A DNA stretch of 64,000 nucleotides from Rhyzopertha dominica. Taxonomy: Eukaryota; Arthropoda; Insecta; Coleoptera; Bostrichidae. How positions within the stretch are numbered: position 1 is the first letter of the stretch; every line of letters starts with the position of its first letter. The position numbers and the translations under genes are program-made. The notes under the pieces are model-generated. The model did no database searches. It worked only from the letters and a program-made list of their open reading frames with translations, and was not told the origin of the DNA. Location: positions 4,466,649-4,530,648 of the forward strand of contig QCXZ01000045.1 in the NCBI GenBank assembly GCA_025024175.1, in the 5' to 3' direction. Below are positions 26,940-39,583 of the stretch, one piece after another.

Positions 26940-29826
26940 GGCAGATTCTTTGGTCTACAGAATGCAACATAATAAAAATCAAAAAACGCACTTAAGGTTG
27001 ACTTGTTTATACACTTGTTTCGAAACTTTTATGGGACAGATCGTGCTGAAATTTGACATACAAGCTTGTGAGAGCGCTACCAACCTTACGCAAGAATTTT
27101 GACAAAACATTATACGCGGTTCGTTTAAATTAAAAATTCTAGGTTATATTTGATCAGAAATGTATCTTATCTATCCCAGCTCTTTTTTGCATGTTATCCC
27201 CTTTCAGCGTATTCTTGACATCATTTTGCTTACTCCTAGTCCCACACTCCATTGTTTTTGTTTACTTTTGATGTGGCATTGAGACTAGTATTGTCGCTGG
27301 ACGGTTTTTATTCGAGATTCTGTTGGTGCACTGAAATTATCGACCATTGTCATTAGGAAATTGCATTCCAACGATATCGTCTTCAAAGTATAGATACTAA
27401 CTTCATTCGGTTATTGAGCAGGAGTCTAGACTAGCTTCGCGTTAGTTTTTACTGGCATAGTAATACTTTGTTAGACCTTCAATAATATATGCAAATTTTA
27501 CTTGAAGATGTCAAGAAAAACAACCAAAATGTAAACCATATACCATATTAATTGATGGGTGGAAAACAGACTTCAACCAGACGTAGACGATGTGGCAACA
27601 CCAAGCCGAACTAGACCTTTTACTACAGACGGCTTGCTAATATGCATAATTTTCTAATAAGACATAAACAAACAGGGAATTTACAATTTATAAATTTCCA
27701 CTTAAAAGCAACGTTATGCAAATCGCGCCGGTGGGCGTTCACTGAATCTGGTAGGCGATGATGTCGAGATAGCGGTGATTAGAAAACGCACACACCGTCT
27801 GGCCAATCTAATAAGTTTTCAACCTTTCATTCAGAAATGAAAAAACGACGACGACGGTGTTTACGACTTCGCCGTTTGAAAGCAGGAAGCGAGTGTGCCG
27901 GCATTCCCGTCTGCATGGGTGGTACACCTGCTTCCCGCCAAAAACTCCTAAGGCCGCAACGTTTCGGGATTATTATAAAAGGGATTACTGACTGACTATA
28001 TACTATATTTTAAAGATAAAACTTTATTAATTTTAAATAATATATTTTAAGACTTAGACATTAAACGGAAATGTGTTAAATCCCCAGAAACCAACTTTTA
28101 CGATACATGCAATACAACCTTTAGAGACTTAGATAGCCCCTAAGATTGATATAATCGCAAAATACTCATGCATATTTTATACTGTACCTCACCCAACGAA
28201 TGGCAAAAACAACCAAAATTCTTACCTGTCGATTTTGAACACTTATTTGGGCCAGAATGTTCGTACTTTTTAGACCGTCTTTGTCTCTATAGTTGATCCA
28301 AAAAATTTTGAACTTCCATTCAAAACAACGGCATGTTTCCTCCAATGTTTCTAATCAAATGCGCTTCTGATAACGATTCAAGCATTTCGAAATTCATGTA
28401 GCCTTTTGCCTTCTGATACCCAAATTGAATTATATAAAACATTGGATCACATGTTTACAATAATTGTGCAATGCTTCTGCAACACGCTTGTGGTTAATTC
28501 GCCAAAAATGTGCATTATACGCGAAACCGATACCGTAAAACCGTAAAGAATATACGATAAATATGTGAAACCGTGTTTTGCAAATATTTTGCCTTTATAT
28601 GTATGGATTTACGGAGCCTTCACACCTCAAAAAATGGTACCGTGATCTTGGCGAGTGATTCCTGCACCGCCATTTTATATTTCGACATTATGATGGGCAC
28701 AAATTTCGTTCACTCTAATTAATATTTTTAAGACCTCATTTTTTAGAACTCCTGCACCTGATGCGTATTTATAGGACTTTCTCCCTAGCTTAAAACATCG
28801 TAACCTATTTTTGATTATCCTCGTACTTGAAGGTTTCAAGAGCACTAGATTAAAAAGAAATCATCCCAAACGTATCGCACTTCTATTTATAGGTACCGGT
28901 AGCCAGTAGAAACTTTTTATTTTTAAACATTTTAAAAATTCCTAGATTCGTTTCGGTGGCAAAGCTAGCATCCTCATGGAGAACATTAAGTTAGAGCTCC
29001 TGATGTCTTTTACCCGATTATTGACTATCTTTTTTAAAACTTGTAAGAGGCCATTTAATATTGATGATGTTTAATTTGAGTACCTACTTGAATTTTTTTT
29101 TTGCATTTATTTTTATTTATTATTATTATTATTTTTGCACTATTACTTTAAAATACGGAATCCCGTGATACAAATACTGCGCGTATGCGGTAAATATTTT
29201 TAACGTTTACGGCATCCCCTTAAACTTTAACGTAATACTACGACATCTTCGTATTACTTGGCTTCCCTATTGAGTAGATACAAAAGCTTGTATTCTTGTC
29301 TTCATTTTTTATTTGTAATATAAGGTTATCAATTTGGAAGCATTTGCACTTATGTATACAAAACATGTAATAATTTCATTAGATAGTATTATCGTTTCTA
29401 AAGGAAAACATCGTACAAAATACCTGCCTCCTATATTTTGCATAAGAATTAGGCAAATGTAAGCATTCGATATTTTATGGCGTCCAACCGCTTTTTATGC
29501 TTAAATATCGTTATNCCAAAGCGGTTGTGAACATATACGGTGCATTTAACATACATATTTAGATGTTTCATTTACTTGTTTTATATGTGTCATTTATATT
29601 TGTACAAAAGCACATAAAAAATTTAAAATTATTTCAAGGAATTTTCCAAATGCAACATTGAAGAATACCAGCCCGATTTGCTTTACATTCATTTTTTCTT
29701 CTAGAATAATTTTTTATTCATTGTCTTATTAAAGATATGTGTATAAAACTATTTACAACAGCGTTTTAACGTTCAATGATTTTTGAATTGCTTGCCTAAA
29801 AAAGTTAGTGAATTCCCATTTTTGCG
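26940..29826. other. unassigned stretch with a GC-richer patch
   Basis: No recognisable gene. The segment 27715-27965 is notably GC-richer than its surroundings, with gacgacgacggtgtttacg, and may be the tail of a non-LTR element or other repeat. A minus-strand reading across 28190-28500 has a few residues that look protein-like but is full of stops. A short (ATT)n run lies at 29118-29136. Confidence 0.35.
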
Positions 29827-29827
29827 A

Positions 29828-30665
29828 TCACAACCAACTGTATGGCGAAAAAAAATCACTTTTTTTATTTGCTCATTTGCTTTAGAATGGTCGAAAACGT
29901 AAAAAAAATGAGCAAAATAAAATTTCTTGTCTGAGTGTTGTGTCTGTGGTTCTGTTTGTGGACGCGATAACTTTCGAAAGACTTAACATATGAACTTGAA
30001 ATTTGGCATACATATAAATCTCAACTACCCAAAGCGACCTACTGTTTTTGGGGTAAATAGGATATCGGGAAAGGGGTAAAATTTAGGGGTGACTGCCCTT
30101 TTTGCCAATTTTTTTCGTTTTCGTATGTGATTAGTAGTATAATTGCGACTATTATTCGTTCCTATAAATTTTCGGTGCGGCAAACTGTTTAGAAGATATT
30201 AGCTTAAAAAAAGTTTTTCTTAAATATCTCCGAAAATATTAATATATTCAAAAAATGAAAATACCATCAGGTAGAAAACAAAATTTCTCACAAAAAAGTG
30301 CTTCAAAAAATTTTTTTCAAAATTTTGACATTTTCGAAATATTTCCAAAACACCTATTCTGGACCCTGTCCATACGATTTTTTTTAATTTTTGTATTATA
30401 TAGAAAATCAAATTTCTGATCGGAAAGCATTCTTGCAATTTTTTTGTTAAGTTAATAATTTTCGAAGTTATTTGGAAAAAAAGGATTTTAAAAATTTGTG
30501 TATTTTTGCTAATATCACGAGAACTGTTTGTTTTAAAAAATAATATGTAGAGAAAAAGAATGCTCAAAACCTGATTACTGATCGTATAGTAAAAAAAATA
30601 AAAGCGTAAATATCATATTGACAATTGGATGTGGAAGTATTGATTCAATTTGCAGCGGTTTTTAA
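29828..30665 (+). repeat. interspersed repeat family A, copy 1
   Basis: About 0.84 kb, non-coding and very AT-rich. It shares ordered blocks with three other copies in this window: ataactttcgaaagactta, ctacccaaagcgacctaytg, tgtttagaagatattagc, ctaatatcacgagractgtt and the end ttggatgtggaagtattgat. The first ~20 bases are degraded here (cacaaccaactgtatggcga). No transposase frame exists, so it would have to be mobilised in trans. Class unknown. Confidence 0.85.
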
Positions 30666-30924
30666 ATTCAACACTGATTATTAAGAGTGGCCGAAACAAA
30701 TAAAAATCTTTTTGCGTAATGAATATACTGGCTATGTAAAAATCTCTCAGCCTAGATCTTGAATTTTAATTATACTGACTGGCATAGAAAATTCATCATA
30801 TCAAAAGCAACTAGAAACTATAAGAATTTATTATAATATTTTTATTTTGTGCAAAGTTGGTAGATGACGACACTTTCAAATAAATTGGGTTTAGGATTAC
30901 CCAAAAAAAATTATGGTGTATTAG

Positions 30925-31240
30925 AGCACCTTGATGTCTGTTGCACTCTTCTGGGTACCTAGACTGTGAACGAATAAAATTATCAATTTAAGGAAGAGTG
31001 TGCTACAGTACTCATCCCTATCTTACCATATCAAACACAATCATGCTGAATGGGCGATAAGTCAGGAGATCTATGACCATCGCTCATCCCTAAACAGAAC
31101 AGCATTCCAATATCATCATGTTGTCTGCATCAGAACAATCTTGGACAGCGATTTCGGCTTACAAAACCTCTTCAGCACAACTATAAACCAATGTAAACCA
31201 CGTGGTAGGTTCTCCACAGAGACGGATGGGTGATACTCTT
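30925..31240 (-). pseudogene. probable Tc1-like transposase relic
   Basis: The minus strand in shifting frames gives RVSPIRL, WNAVLFRDERW (Tc1 pattern W..vLFsDEsrF around the first catalytic Asp) and HRSPDLSPIQHDCV (pattern arSPDlsPIEhvWd around the second). The order is correct, but the spacing between them is collapsed and stops are frequent. It sits between two inverted copies of repeat family A. Confidence 0.45.
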
Positions 31241-31244
31241 AATT

Positions 31245-32230
31245 GCCAATAGATGGCATTATTATTATTCTCAATAAAAATTCTACTTTGTGCGAAGCGT
31301 TTTTTTGCGTTTCTGGACTAATCCTGGATTTTATCACCACAAACAATACAAAAAAGAATTGAAGGCTAACACGACAGCATTCGAGCAGAGAACAACAACA
31401 CGCTGATTATTTTTTGTTTTATTGAGAACACTCAGAACCCATGCTCATAAATTGAAGATGGTGACAGACCACTGAAAGATACAGTCCATCATCCAGGCCA
31501 ATTCTCGNGTTGTTTACGGTCATGGTCAAGGAGTAAACAGCAGTACACCTGTTCCTGTAAACAAATACGGTGAAAAATTTTACACCAACTCAAACATATT
31601 AAATGCTATAGTTTAATTGTTGATAATATTACATTTCAAAATAACATTTTATGCAAAGTATCAATCGGAAAACGGATCCTACGCAAAGGTACTAAAGATT
31701 GAAAACAGACATTGCAAATTCACTTCAGAACCCATAAACAGTAACTAGTGTCGAGAATTGCCCTGAAAAAGCGCGTGTTAAATTTTATGAAACAACTTAT
31801 ACCAGCGTGGCCAACCTCGATGCAGAGAAACCGGCCGTAATAAACACCGAGTACCTACATATCGGAAAACTAGTAATTCTCGTAAATCCGTTCTAGCTAA
31901 TTTATTTTAATTCATGGCTAGTCTGGAAATTACCACACGGATAATAACCATGTGTCTAACCGAGAGCAAGACATGACCACGTGGGCTGTCCAGACGAGCC
32001 TGCTACGTTCAGGTGCCCTAATTACATTCAGGGTTACAAATTTCATTGACGGCGCGGTACCAAATGAAGTGTTACGCGACAGGTTTGTTAGGATAGAGAA
32101 AAATTTTTAGTTTACAGTTTACCACGGCAGGTAGACAGTGGCGGCGTATGAAAATCTAATACCTTTCTTCTGAATTATTTTACTAAATTGTTACGTGCTA
32201 AAATTAGTGAATTATTAAATGAGAAAACAT
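31245..32230. other. unassigned stretch
   Basis: No supported gene or bounded repeat. An ambiguous base lies at about 31507. The 31800-32120 part is somewhat GC-richer without a recognisable frame. Confidence 0.4.
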
Positions 32231-32231
32231 A

Positions 32232-32993
32232 CAAAAAAGCCGCTGCAAATTGAATCAATACTTCCACATCCAATTGTCAAAATGTCATTTACGTTTTTAT
32301 TTCTTATACTATACGATTAGTAATCAGAACAGTCCTCGTGATATTAGCAAAAATATATAAATTTTAAAATCGGGGTTTTCCAAATAACTCGAAAAATATT
32401 AACTTAAAAAAATACAAGAGTGCTTTCTGATCAGAAATTTAATTTTCTTTTTTTTGAAAATATTTCGAAAATGTCAAAATTTTGAATAAATGTGTGAAAA
32501 ATTTTTTTCCTATCTGATGGTATTTTTCTTTTTTTGAATATATTCAATATATTCGGAGATATTTAGGAAAAACCGTTTTCTTTAAGTGACGCTTTTTTGC
32601 TAATATCTTCTAAACAGTTTGCCGCACCAAAAATTTTATAAGAACGAATAATACTAATAGTTATACTACCAATCACATACTAAAACGAAAAAAAATTAAA
32701 AAATACAAATTTGCAAAAAGGGTAGATACCTCCCAATTTCGCCTCTTTCCCGATACCCTACTTAACCCACAAACAATAGGTCCCTTTGGGTAGTTGAGAT
32801 TTATACGTTTGCCAAATTCCAAGTTCATATATTAAGTCTTTCGAAAGTTATCGTGTCCACAAACAAAACTACAGACACACAGACAAGAAATTTTTTTGCT
32901 CAAATTTTGTTTTTGTGCGTTTTCAACCATTTTAAAGCGAATAAATTTTTTTTTTCGTCATACAATACTTTCCATCCGTTGGATGTGGAAGTA
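32232..32993 (-). repeat. interspersed repeat family A, copy 2 (inverted)
   Basis: Reverse-orientation copy. It starts with the complement of the 3' end (gccgctgcaaattgaatcaa, then tacttccacatccaattg) and finishes at ccatccgttggatgtggaag. It carries internal deletions relative to copies 3 and 4 in the AT-rich centre. With copy 1 it makes an inverted pair spanning 29.8-33.0 kb. Confidence 0.85.
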
Positions 32994-34130
32994 ATTATCT
33001 CTCTTACTTAAAGAATTTTAAAAATTACTAATGACCTTATTAAACTTCCGAATCTTCGAATGAGGAAAAGCCATTTTTAACTATTTCTTACTGCACGGTA
33101 TCAAAAATGTAGATCTGTTCCAAAATCCAATCAATCAGCAATCAATTTTCCGAACTTTCTAATTCTCGTGTTTTTTCTTCATATACTAAAATTAGAATAT
33201 TTTACAATTTAATTGATACAATAGAATTTAATTTTGTTGATGACGTCGTCTATTTTCAAACTATGCGGTATTTTCCATAACATTTTTCTGAAAAATTTAC
33301 AACTTTTATTTAAAAAAATAAATATTTATTTCATATAGAATAACATATTTGGAGAACAAACAACGAAGAAGCGACGTTACGATAGAAGATTAATTTCAGT
33401 ACACATTTCTTTAATAGAAACTTATTATTTAGGGTTAAATCAACGTATCTGCATTTTGATTATTTTATGCCATTTTATCAAAATAGTTTTATTAATATTT
33501 ATTAAAGTGTTAAAAGCTTGTCGGGGTATTGCGAATAAACTCCTGCTTGTAATTGTATCAACATTTTTATTTACTAGGCCTCTAGTAATTATTAAACATT
33601 TTGTAAAGCAATTACGATTGTTGAGTTGAGCATCCATCCATATGGAAATTTATTCTATTGTTTCCAACTTTAGCTAGAGAAATTTTTTTGAATATTCAAG
33701 ATGTTTATCCGACAATTTCGGAATGAACAATTAAATATATTTTTTGTAAATATTGTATAATAAAATAATATTGATAAAAAATAACTGATTTTATTTAAAA
33801 ATAATTATTTCTAAGTGTCTACATTATTCTTTTATCATCATACCTCGTACCATTATTAAATTGTGCCTTCTGAACTTGTTTGAATATATTTTTTATAAAC
33901 ATTAAGCGCGTTCACAAAATTGAAATAAATAAACAATCGCCCCGAAACGTCCTAGACCCTTATATTATGGATAATGAAAGCTGACGCTTTTTTCTGACAG
34001 GAGATTCCTAAATTAACCATCTATCTAGAAGAAAACATATCTTGTGTGAGTTGTTGTTGATACTGCTGGCTGTTCGTTTTGCAGTATCGCCCACATATAT
34101 ATTGGTTGTGGTCATAGCAATTCTTAATTA
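32994..34130. other. unassigned AT-rich stretch
   Basis: No supported feature was found. The minus frame at 33440-33637 has no domain. Confidence 0.4.
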
Positions 34131-34239
34131 CTGACGTTTCACCCACTGCTGTGGTGAGCTTATTCAGTGCATGCAACGACTACGCCCGCGATGAATTTAG
34201 CTCTGAGAATGCTCACCACAGCAGTAAGCGAAACGTCAG
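34131..34239. repeat. head-to-head pair of hammerhead-like motifs (Penelope-type terminal sequence)
   Basis: The left arm 34131-34159 (ctgacgtttcacccactgct, then gtggtgagc) and the right arm 34211-34239 (gctcaccacagcagtaagcg, then aaacgtcag) are inverted copies. Each reads CTGAnnA, then GCTCACC, then loop, then AGTrrGy, then GAAACGTC on its own sense strand. This fits the hammerhead order of CUGAnGA box, stem II and GAAA box. The GAAAC box is intact in both. The CUGAUGA box is altered in both (CTGAATA and CTGAGAA). Known Penelope-like elements carry such motifs in their terminal repeats. Confidence 0.5.
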
Positions 34240-37200
34240 CGACGAAAATATTGCCACGATCACGTCCAACTAATCACTACGAGTCCATCCGTGAAAGCCT
34301 TATAGTCATTATATCGAGGGGTTGTTCACTAATAGACCTAAGAAGACATATTGCTCCATCCTGTGATGAAGGACATAACTACTTTTGTAAATTTTGCTAC
34401 GAACCTAGCAAATTGTTTCTCCTCGGCTGTTTCATTTCCAAAATCCACGCAATGGCATCAAACTATTATTGACCCTTCTGTTGAATTTCTAAGGTATTTT
34501 AAAACCTTTTTACGATTTTCTAAATACTATTGAAAATTTATTTATTTTTGTTTATTAAACATGGAATTGGCTTCTACGTACCACCGTATGCTTGTGGCTT
34601 TCGTACAACAATAAATTTGTATTAGTTATTAGTTTTTTTGTCAGCTCATGTGGAATTTTACTTATTAAATATGATAATTATTTAATTCTTAGTGAGATTT
34701 TACCAGTTGTAAAACTACACTTCTTGCATTAAAATTTTTTTTAAACATAAATTGACAGCTTATCCGAGTCCGTAATTACGTATTAGCTATTGAATTGTAT
34801 ATTCTCTCCAATTCGTTGCGTTCCTTTACACAACTTAGGCGTATAATTTTGCAATTAAGCTTAAACTAGAAATTTGAAAGGACATATGTTTCTTCCAAAT
34901 AAGTAAGTTGTTCTCAAGGTTAATATTATATTCTAAAACAAATCGAGATTTCGCTGTACCAATACCTAAATATACCAACAATAAAACATTTTTCACGCTG
35001 CTGCAGGTTTACTTCGATCCTATCAAGCAGAAACTTTTGTAAGTTGCACTAGGAACTAACCCGTCTTAAACAATCGAGATGGCGTAGTATTGAGAGAAAA
35101 TATTACAGTATGCAGGTAATTCAACAAAACAACACTCCAAAGCTTTTTTCCAGCTTCCTAACAGTAGTCGATATTTAGAACACCAAAAGTACCNTCCATC
35201 CACGAGTGATTTGGACTTTGCAGATAAAGCGCAAATGGAGTAGCCTAACTCGCGACTTCCTCAACTTGGAATAGTTCAGGTGGTCCACTCAGCAAAATCA
35301 GATTATTCCGTATAAAAATGAAGACAACATTACGACATGGTTCTTTGCAAAATTCGATTCATGAAAAGCGATCTCAACACACATCTTGTATAAGTTACAG
35401 CAATGGTTAAGCTTTGGAGTAAATGGTCATTAAATCAACAGGTGTCACTCACGAATATTAGCCCATACAAATATTTTTTTTTCCGAAAATGGAAGTTTAT
35501 ATCCAGTATGGTAGGGGACTGAATTGGTTTAGTATTCGTATCTGTTTCCTTCGAAACGCTAGATTAATTTCAATTTGACAGGCTATATATACTTCATTAT
35601 TAAATGTAGAGAAAATATCCAAACTTGTTTATAGGTTAATTGTGCTTTAGAATAACGTAATCACAACGCACGACCTTTTAAAATTCCAAATTATCCATAC
35701 TGTCAGTTCTGAGAGGATGAAGCGGTAAACAACCAGCATTGCGCAGATATTCGTTTATAAGACCATCATAAAATCTAGCACACGTACAAATTTAAAATTA
35801 TATCATTATCTTCCCAAAAATCCACTTGAAGGCCATCAAAACAGCCAAACCGGATCAATGATAACCCGTACTTTTTGTGTCACTCATAAAATACCGAAAG
35901 ACGTCCCGACCTATTTAGTCGTCTGTCGAGCCACTTGAACTTGAACTCGTTCCACTTTCCATCGAGAGTTTTCAGACGGCTGAAAAAGCTCATAAACTTC
36001 ATCGCATCCAGACGTATAAAAACGGAAGGAATCGATAGGGAAACCTTCGGGTTTAATTGAAGTTAGGTTTTTATTCGTCTGGATCGAAGCGTGGGTTGAC
36101 AGAATAAATAGACATTTCTGGGTTTAATCGAAAAAAAGCCATACAGAAGTCAGTTATTTCTATCAAATATGAGAGAGCTTTTGTAGACCGATAGTCCACA
36201 ACACACCAAAACAAATGCAAGATATTCCAGATACTTTTATCATTCTGACCGTGCTAAACTCGGGGTTGCTTATTGATCATTTTTTCTTGTTCAAAATGTA
36301 TGTGCAGTATTTTCACACGCTTTATTTCCCCCCAATAACACAACTTGACAAAAGTGATGTAAATATTAAGGCTTATTAAGACAAATTTGCTATACTAATC
36401 AAAATAACTTAAGGATGGAAATAATAAAACCAGATTTTTAAAGAGATTTAATTATTAACTGATAAGATCATGTTGATTAGACCACACATTTTTTCACTTT
36501 TAACACAGTCCTCAATTCAAATGCGAACCTACAAATCTCCTGTGCGTATTGTAAATGCCTATATTTTTTCTACATTTTTATTTTATTACAGTACGAGTAC
36601 AGTACTGATGATCATGTCAACATATTTCGTTAATAACTGCTTATAACATTTCAATCTTTTTTTCTGTTTCAGAAAAAAATCGTAAAATTTAATTCTATAT
36701 AGCATTCAGATATATATTCCTATTTCTTTTATCACCTATAATAAGCTATGTTTATAGTAAACACGCTTATTATTAAACAACTTTTGTGGTTAATTATTAC
36801 TAAACAATTCACAACTATTCATTAATTTCATACGTTATCGATGAATTTAGTAAGAATGAACTACTATTTGACAATTTCTATTAACAAATTTATTATTATC
36901 AGAGCAATGCCCCAAAACTGCTCTTGCTTATCTTTTGGATAATATATCATTGCAAAAACATAAATTCGACAACCGATTAAGAGACGACTAGAAGACCTTT
37001 ACTAAAAATTCTGCATGGTTTGTTTATTATGACGTTCAAAAGGATGTGGTTTGTAGAATGAAATTAAAACTTAATACAGACGGATTTAGTTTTATTTTTC
37101 TAACTTCTAAACTTCGCATCGGTTCGTTAAATATCTCTGTTCAAAATCGTCAACAATGGCAAACTATTATTTAATAGCTCAGTTTTAGCATTAAAAAAAT

Positions 37201-37784
37201 ACTATTTCGCCTTGAATAATCAAAAATGTATTTGATAACGTTCTTCTGAGGTGTAAGCTTAAATTTAAAAAAATCGGGTTGTGGTGATCTTTTAGATTCA
37301 TGTATATTCAACCCTTTTAAACACGTAATATTGTGTGTATTTAATGTTAGTTAAATATTATGCGAGTTTCACTTGTCAGTGCTTTGGATAAGTAAACGTT
37401 TTACTTTTACATGTTCGTATACCCACAAAGTTAGTAGATTACGTCGTATTTTTATAAATGTTTTAGACTAAGGTGAACATGTCAAATAATCAGCCGAAAA
37501 ACTCCTGTTGCCTACAAGTTTTTTTTTAAGTGGCATATTGGTTATACAAGATATTAACGCTAACTGTCTACAATAGCTTACGTTTCTATTAAAGTCGTAG
37601 AATGGTGGTTTAAACGGATTGTTTTTTTTTAATTTTTCCAGAAGAAACTCGTTGTACTGATACAAAAGGCAATCAACTGACTGAGATTTTTCGTACAACT
37701 TTGTTACTTTAAAAGGAAGGAGCCCATTCTGATTGAAAGGGGCAGATCTAAATGACTAGACGTACTTAAATACATGATACGTAA
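34240..37784. other. unassigned AT-rich stretch
   Basis: No supported gene. A small inverted repeat (atccagacgtataaaaac at 36006-36023, complement at 36068-36085) could form a hairpin. An ambiguous base lies at about 35194. Short open frames here lack domains. Confidence 0.4.
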
Positions 37785-37915
37785 TATTTTCTTGGGTTTA
37801 CATGCATAAGACGAAATGAAAAAGTATTGCCAGCCTTGACCGAGATTTGAACTCGGGACCTTTTGAACACTAGTCACACGCTCTACGCTCTATCAGGACC
37901 CTATTCAGAATCGAG
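37785..37915 (-). mobile_element. tRNA-derived SINE, copy A
   Basis: The minus strand reads tRNA-like from about 37912. A degraded D-arm is followed by a strong B-box region (cccgagttcaaatctcgg) and then the shared SINE body ggcaatactttttcatt. The same head and body occur at 53978-54150 and 54297-54482. The D-arm/A-box part is more decayed than in the other copies. Confidence 0.7.
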
Positions 37916-37924
37916 TATACTTCG

Positions 37925-38022
37925 AATATACTTTGATGTATATTTCATCTTATGCCTGCAAACCCAATAAAATATCACGTATGATTATTTATAAATGAAT
38001 TCGGGTGATAATTACCTTTCAT
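37925..38022 (+). repeat. SINE tail fragment facing copy A
   Basis: tatgcctgcaaacccaataa followed by atcacgtatg and atttataaatgaattc matches the 3' body of the same SINE family (complement of 54300-54360), without a tRNA head. It points opposite to the neighbouring copy A, so the pair forms an imperfect inverted arrangement. Confidence 0.55.
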
Positions 38023-38623
38023 AGGTAGTACTCGTACTTAAATACCACCACCATTTGTTATTGAGATGTCTCGTGATAAATAATTTCTGTTCACGAATAA
38101 TAGCTAATAATAAATTGAAAAACTTTCTTAATTTTTCAAGAACAATCGAGCATTACCTGGCGAGGATCTTGACTACAACTTTGTTATTTCAAATAGAACG
38201 TCCCCATTCTGAACAGACGACATTGAATGAAATGAAAATACCACTACTCTGTTACGTATAGTGATTTGTTTTTGAGATATTTCATGTTTTATAATAAGTG
38301 TTTACGAAATAGTCTACAATTATTGCTAATTTATTTGCTTGAAGTCCTGATTTAAATGGACAATATCCTTTAATTTTTTTAGAAGAATCTCGTGGTGATG
38401 AGAAAAAGTCAATCTAGTATCAACTGATAGAGATTTTTACTACAACTTTTTATTTGACATGAAACGATCCTATATTCTAAATAGCACGTTGTATAGAAGA
38501 CATCGAAACACTAAAGTAGGAAGAAGGATCGAGTAGTACCTCATCTTTAAGGACTTTCAAAACCCTTATTGAAAACGATGAAATAGTATAATGTATGGAT
38601 TGGGACATTAGGTAATGATATCG
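38023..38623. other. unassigned stretch
   Basis: No gene or bounded repeat recognised. The text at 38100-38220 and 38380-38460 has similar phrases (acaactttnttattt) to 37660-37710, so a decayed local duplication is possible. Confidence 0.35.
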
Positions 38624-38627
38624 TATT

Positions 38628-39579
38628 GGGATCGTCCCACAATTTTTTTTATTTTACATTTAAAATGTACATAAAAATTGAAGCACAAAGACATTTTTTG
38701 CGATTTTTTCCAGTTCTTGTTTACCGGGAAAAAAAATGTGAAAGTATGGGTTTTCAATATCCGCTTCGAATGCCTCGATATTCCGCCATGGAGATGACGT
38801 AAAAGGTTCTCAAGGCGACGAAAGCGAGAAACATCAACAATAGCCAGTGCTCTAGCGGCATTGCAAGTAATATTTGTTTACATTTTTTTGAGCTGCGTCG
38901 TGTTGCCACTGTGGGCAAATTTTCGCGATACCGTGAGGAAAGTACTCGTAAACTGGCATTGTGACATTGATACCTAGGTCAACTTAAGGCGTATTTGTAA
39001 AAATAACAAATCACCCTTCAGTCAGTTTATTCTATAATGAACAGTTCAATACAATAAGCGCATTTACTGGCCTTTTGTTGAAACACGAAAGCACTTTAAC
39101 CATCGAAACTGCTTTTGAACTAATTTTTTTATTACGAGGAATTAAACGACGCTTGACGTTTGATAATCTTTATGGTTTGTATACTTACGTATGAGAACGA
39201 TATGATAAATTTTGAAACTGTCAGGAATGTCTCTGGCCGTCGTTAGGAAGAAAACGGTAAAGTACCACCGACAACATCGCACATTCGCACGTGCTGCATG
39301 TGTCCCATGTGCAACGTAATAACCCTAACCTAACTCTAGCCACGCGTTTTTGTTTACATAATTTGATCAAACTTTCAAGTTTCGTATTTGTCAGATTAAG
39401 TGGTAGAGCTAGACGTTGTCGAAGTATTTCGGTAATCTGTTGGTTTTTTAAATGTAAGAATGGCTTACGTTAAGAAGTGCTTTGATAAACAGTTACAGGT
39501 TATTCCTATGTTTACATTATAATATAAGCAATAAAAGGCATAGCTTAAAACTATCAAATTTGAATGTGCGGGACGACCC
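38628..39579. mobile_element. 952-bp non-autonomous DNA transposon with GGG(A)TCGTCCC termini
   Basis: The left end gggatcgtcccacaattttt and the right end aatgtgcgggacgaccc are inverted copies (gggtcgtcccgcacatt) with one inserted base on the left. TATT precedes the left end (38624-38627) and TATT follows the right end (39580-39583), which could be a 4-bp target duplication or a TA target with flanking chance. The interior is mixed-composition DNA without a recognised transposase. Confidence 0.7.
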
Positions 39580-39583
39580 TATT

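Noticed and set aside
30220..30567. 115-codon minus frame rich in Phe, Ile and Lys
   Set aside because: It lies wholly in repeat family A and is not preserved as an open frame in the other three copies.
36006..36085. Terminator or regulatory hairpin
   Set aside because: An 18-base inverted repeat with a 44-base loop in eukaryotic AT-rich DNA has no specific support for a function.
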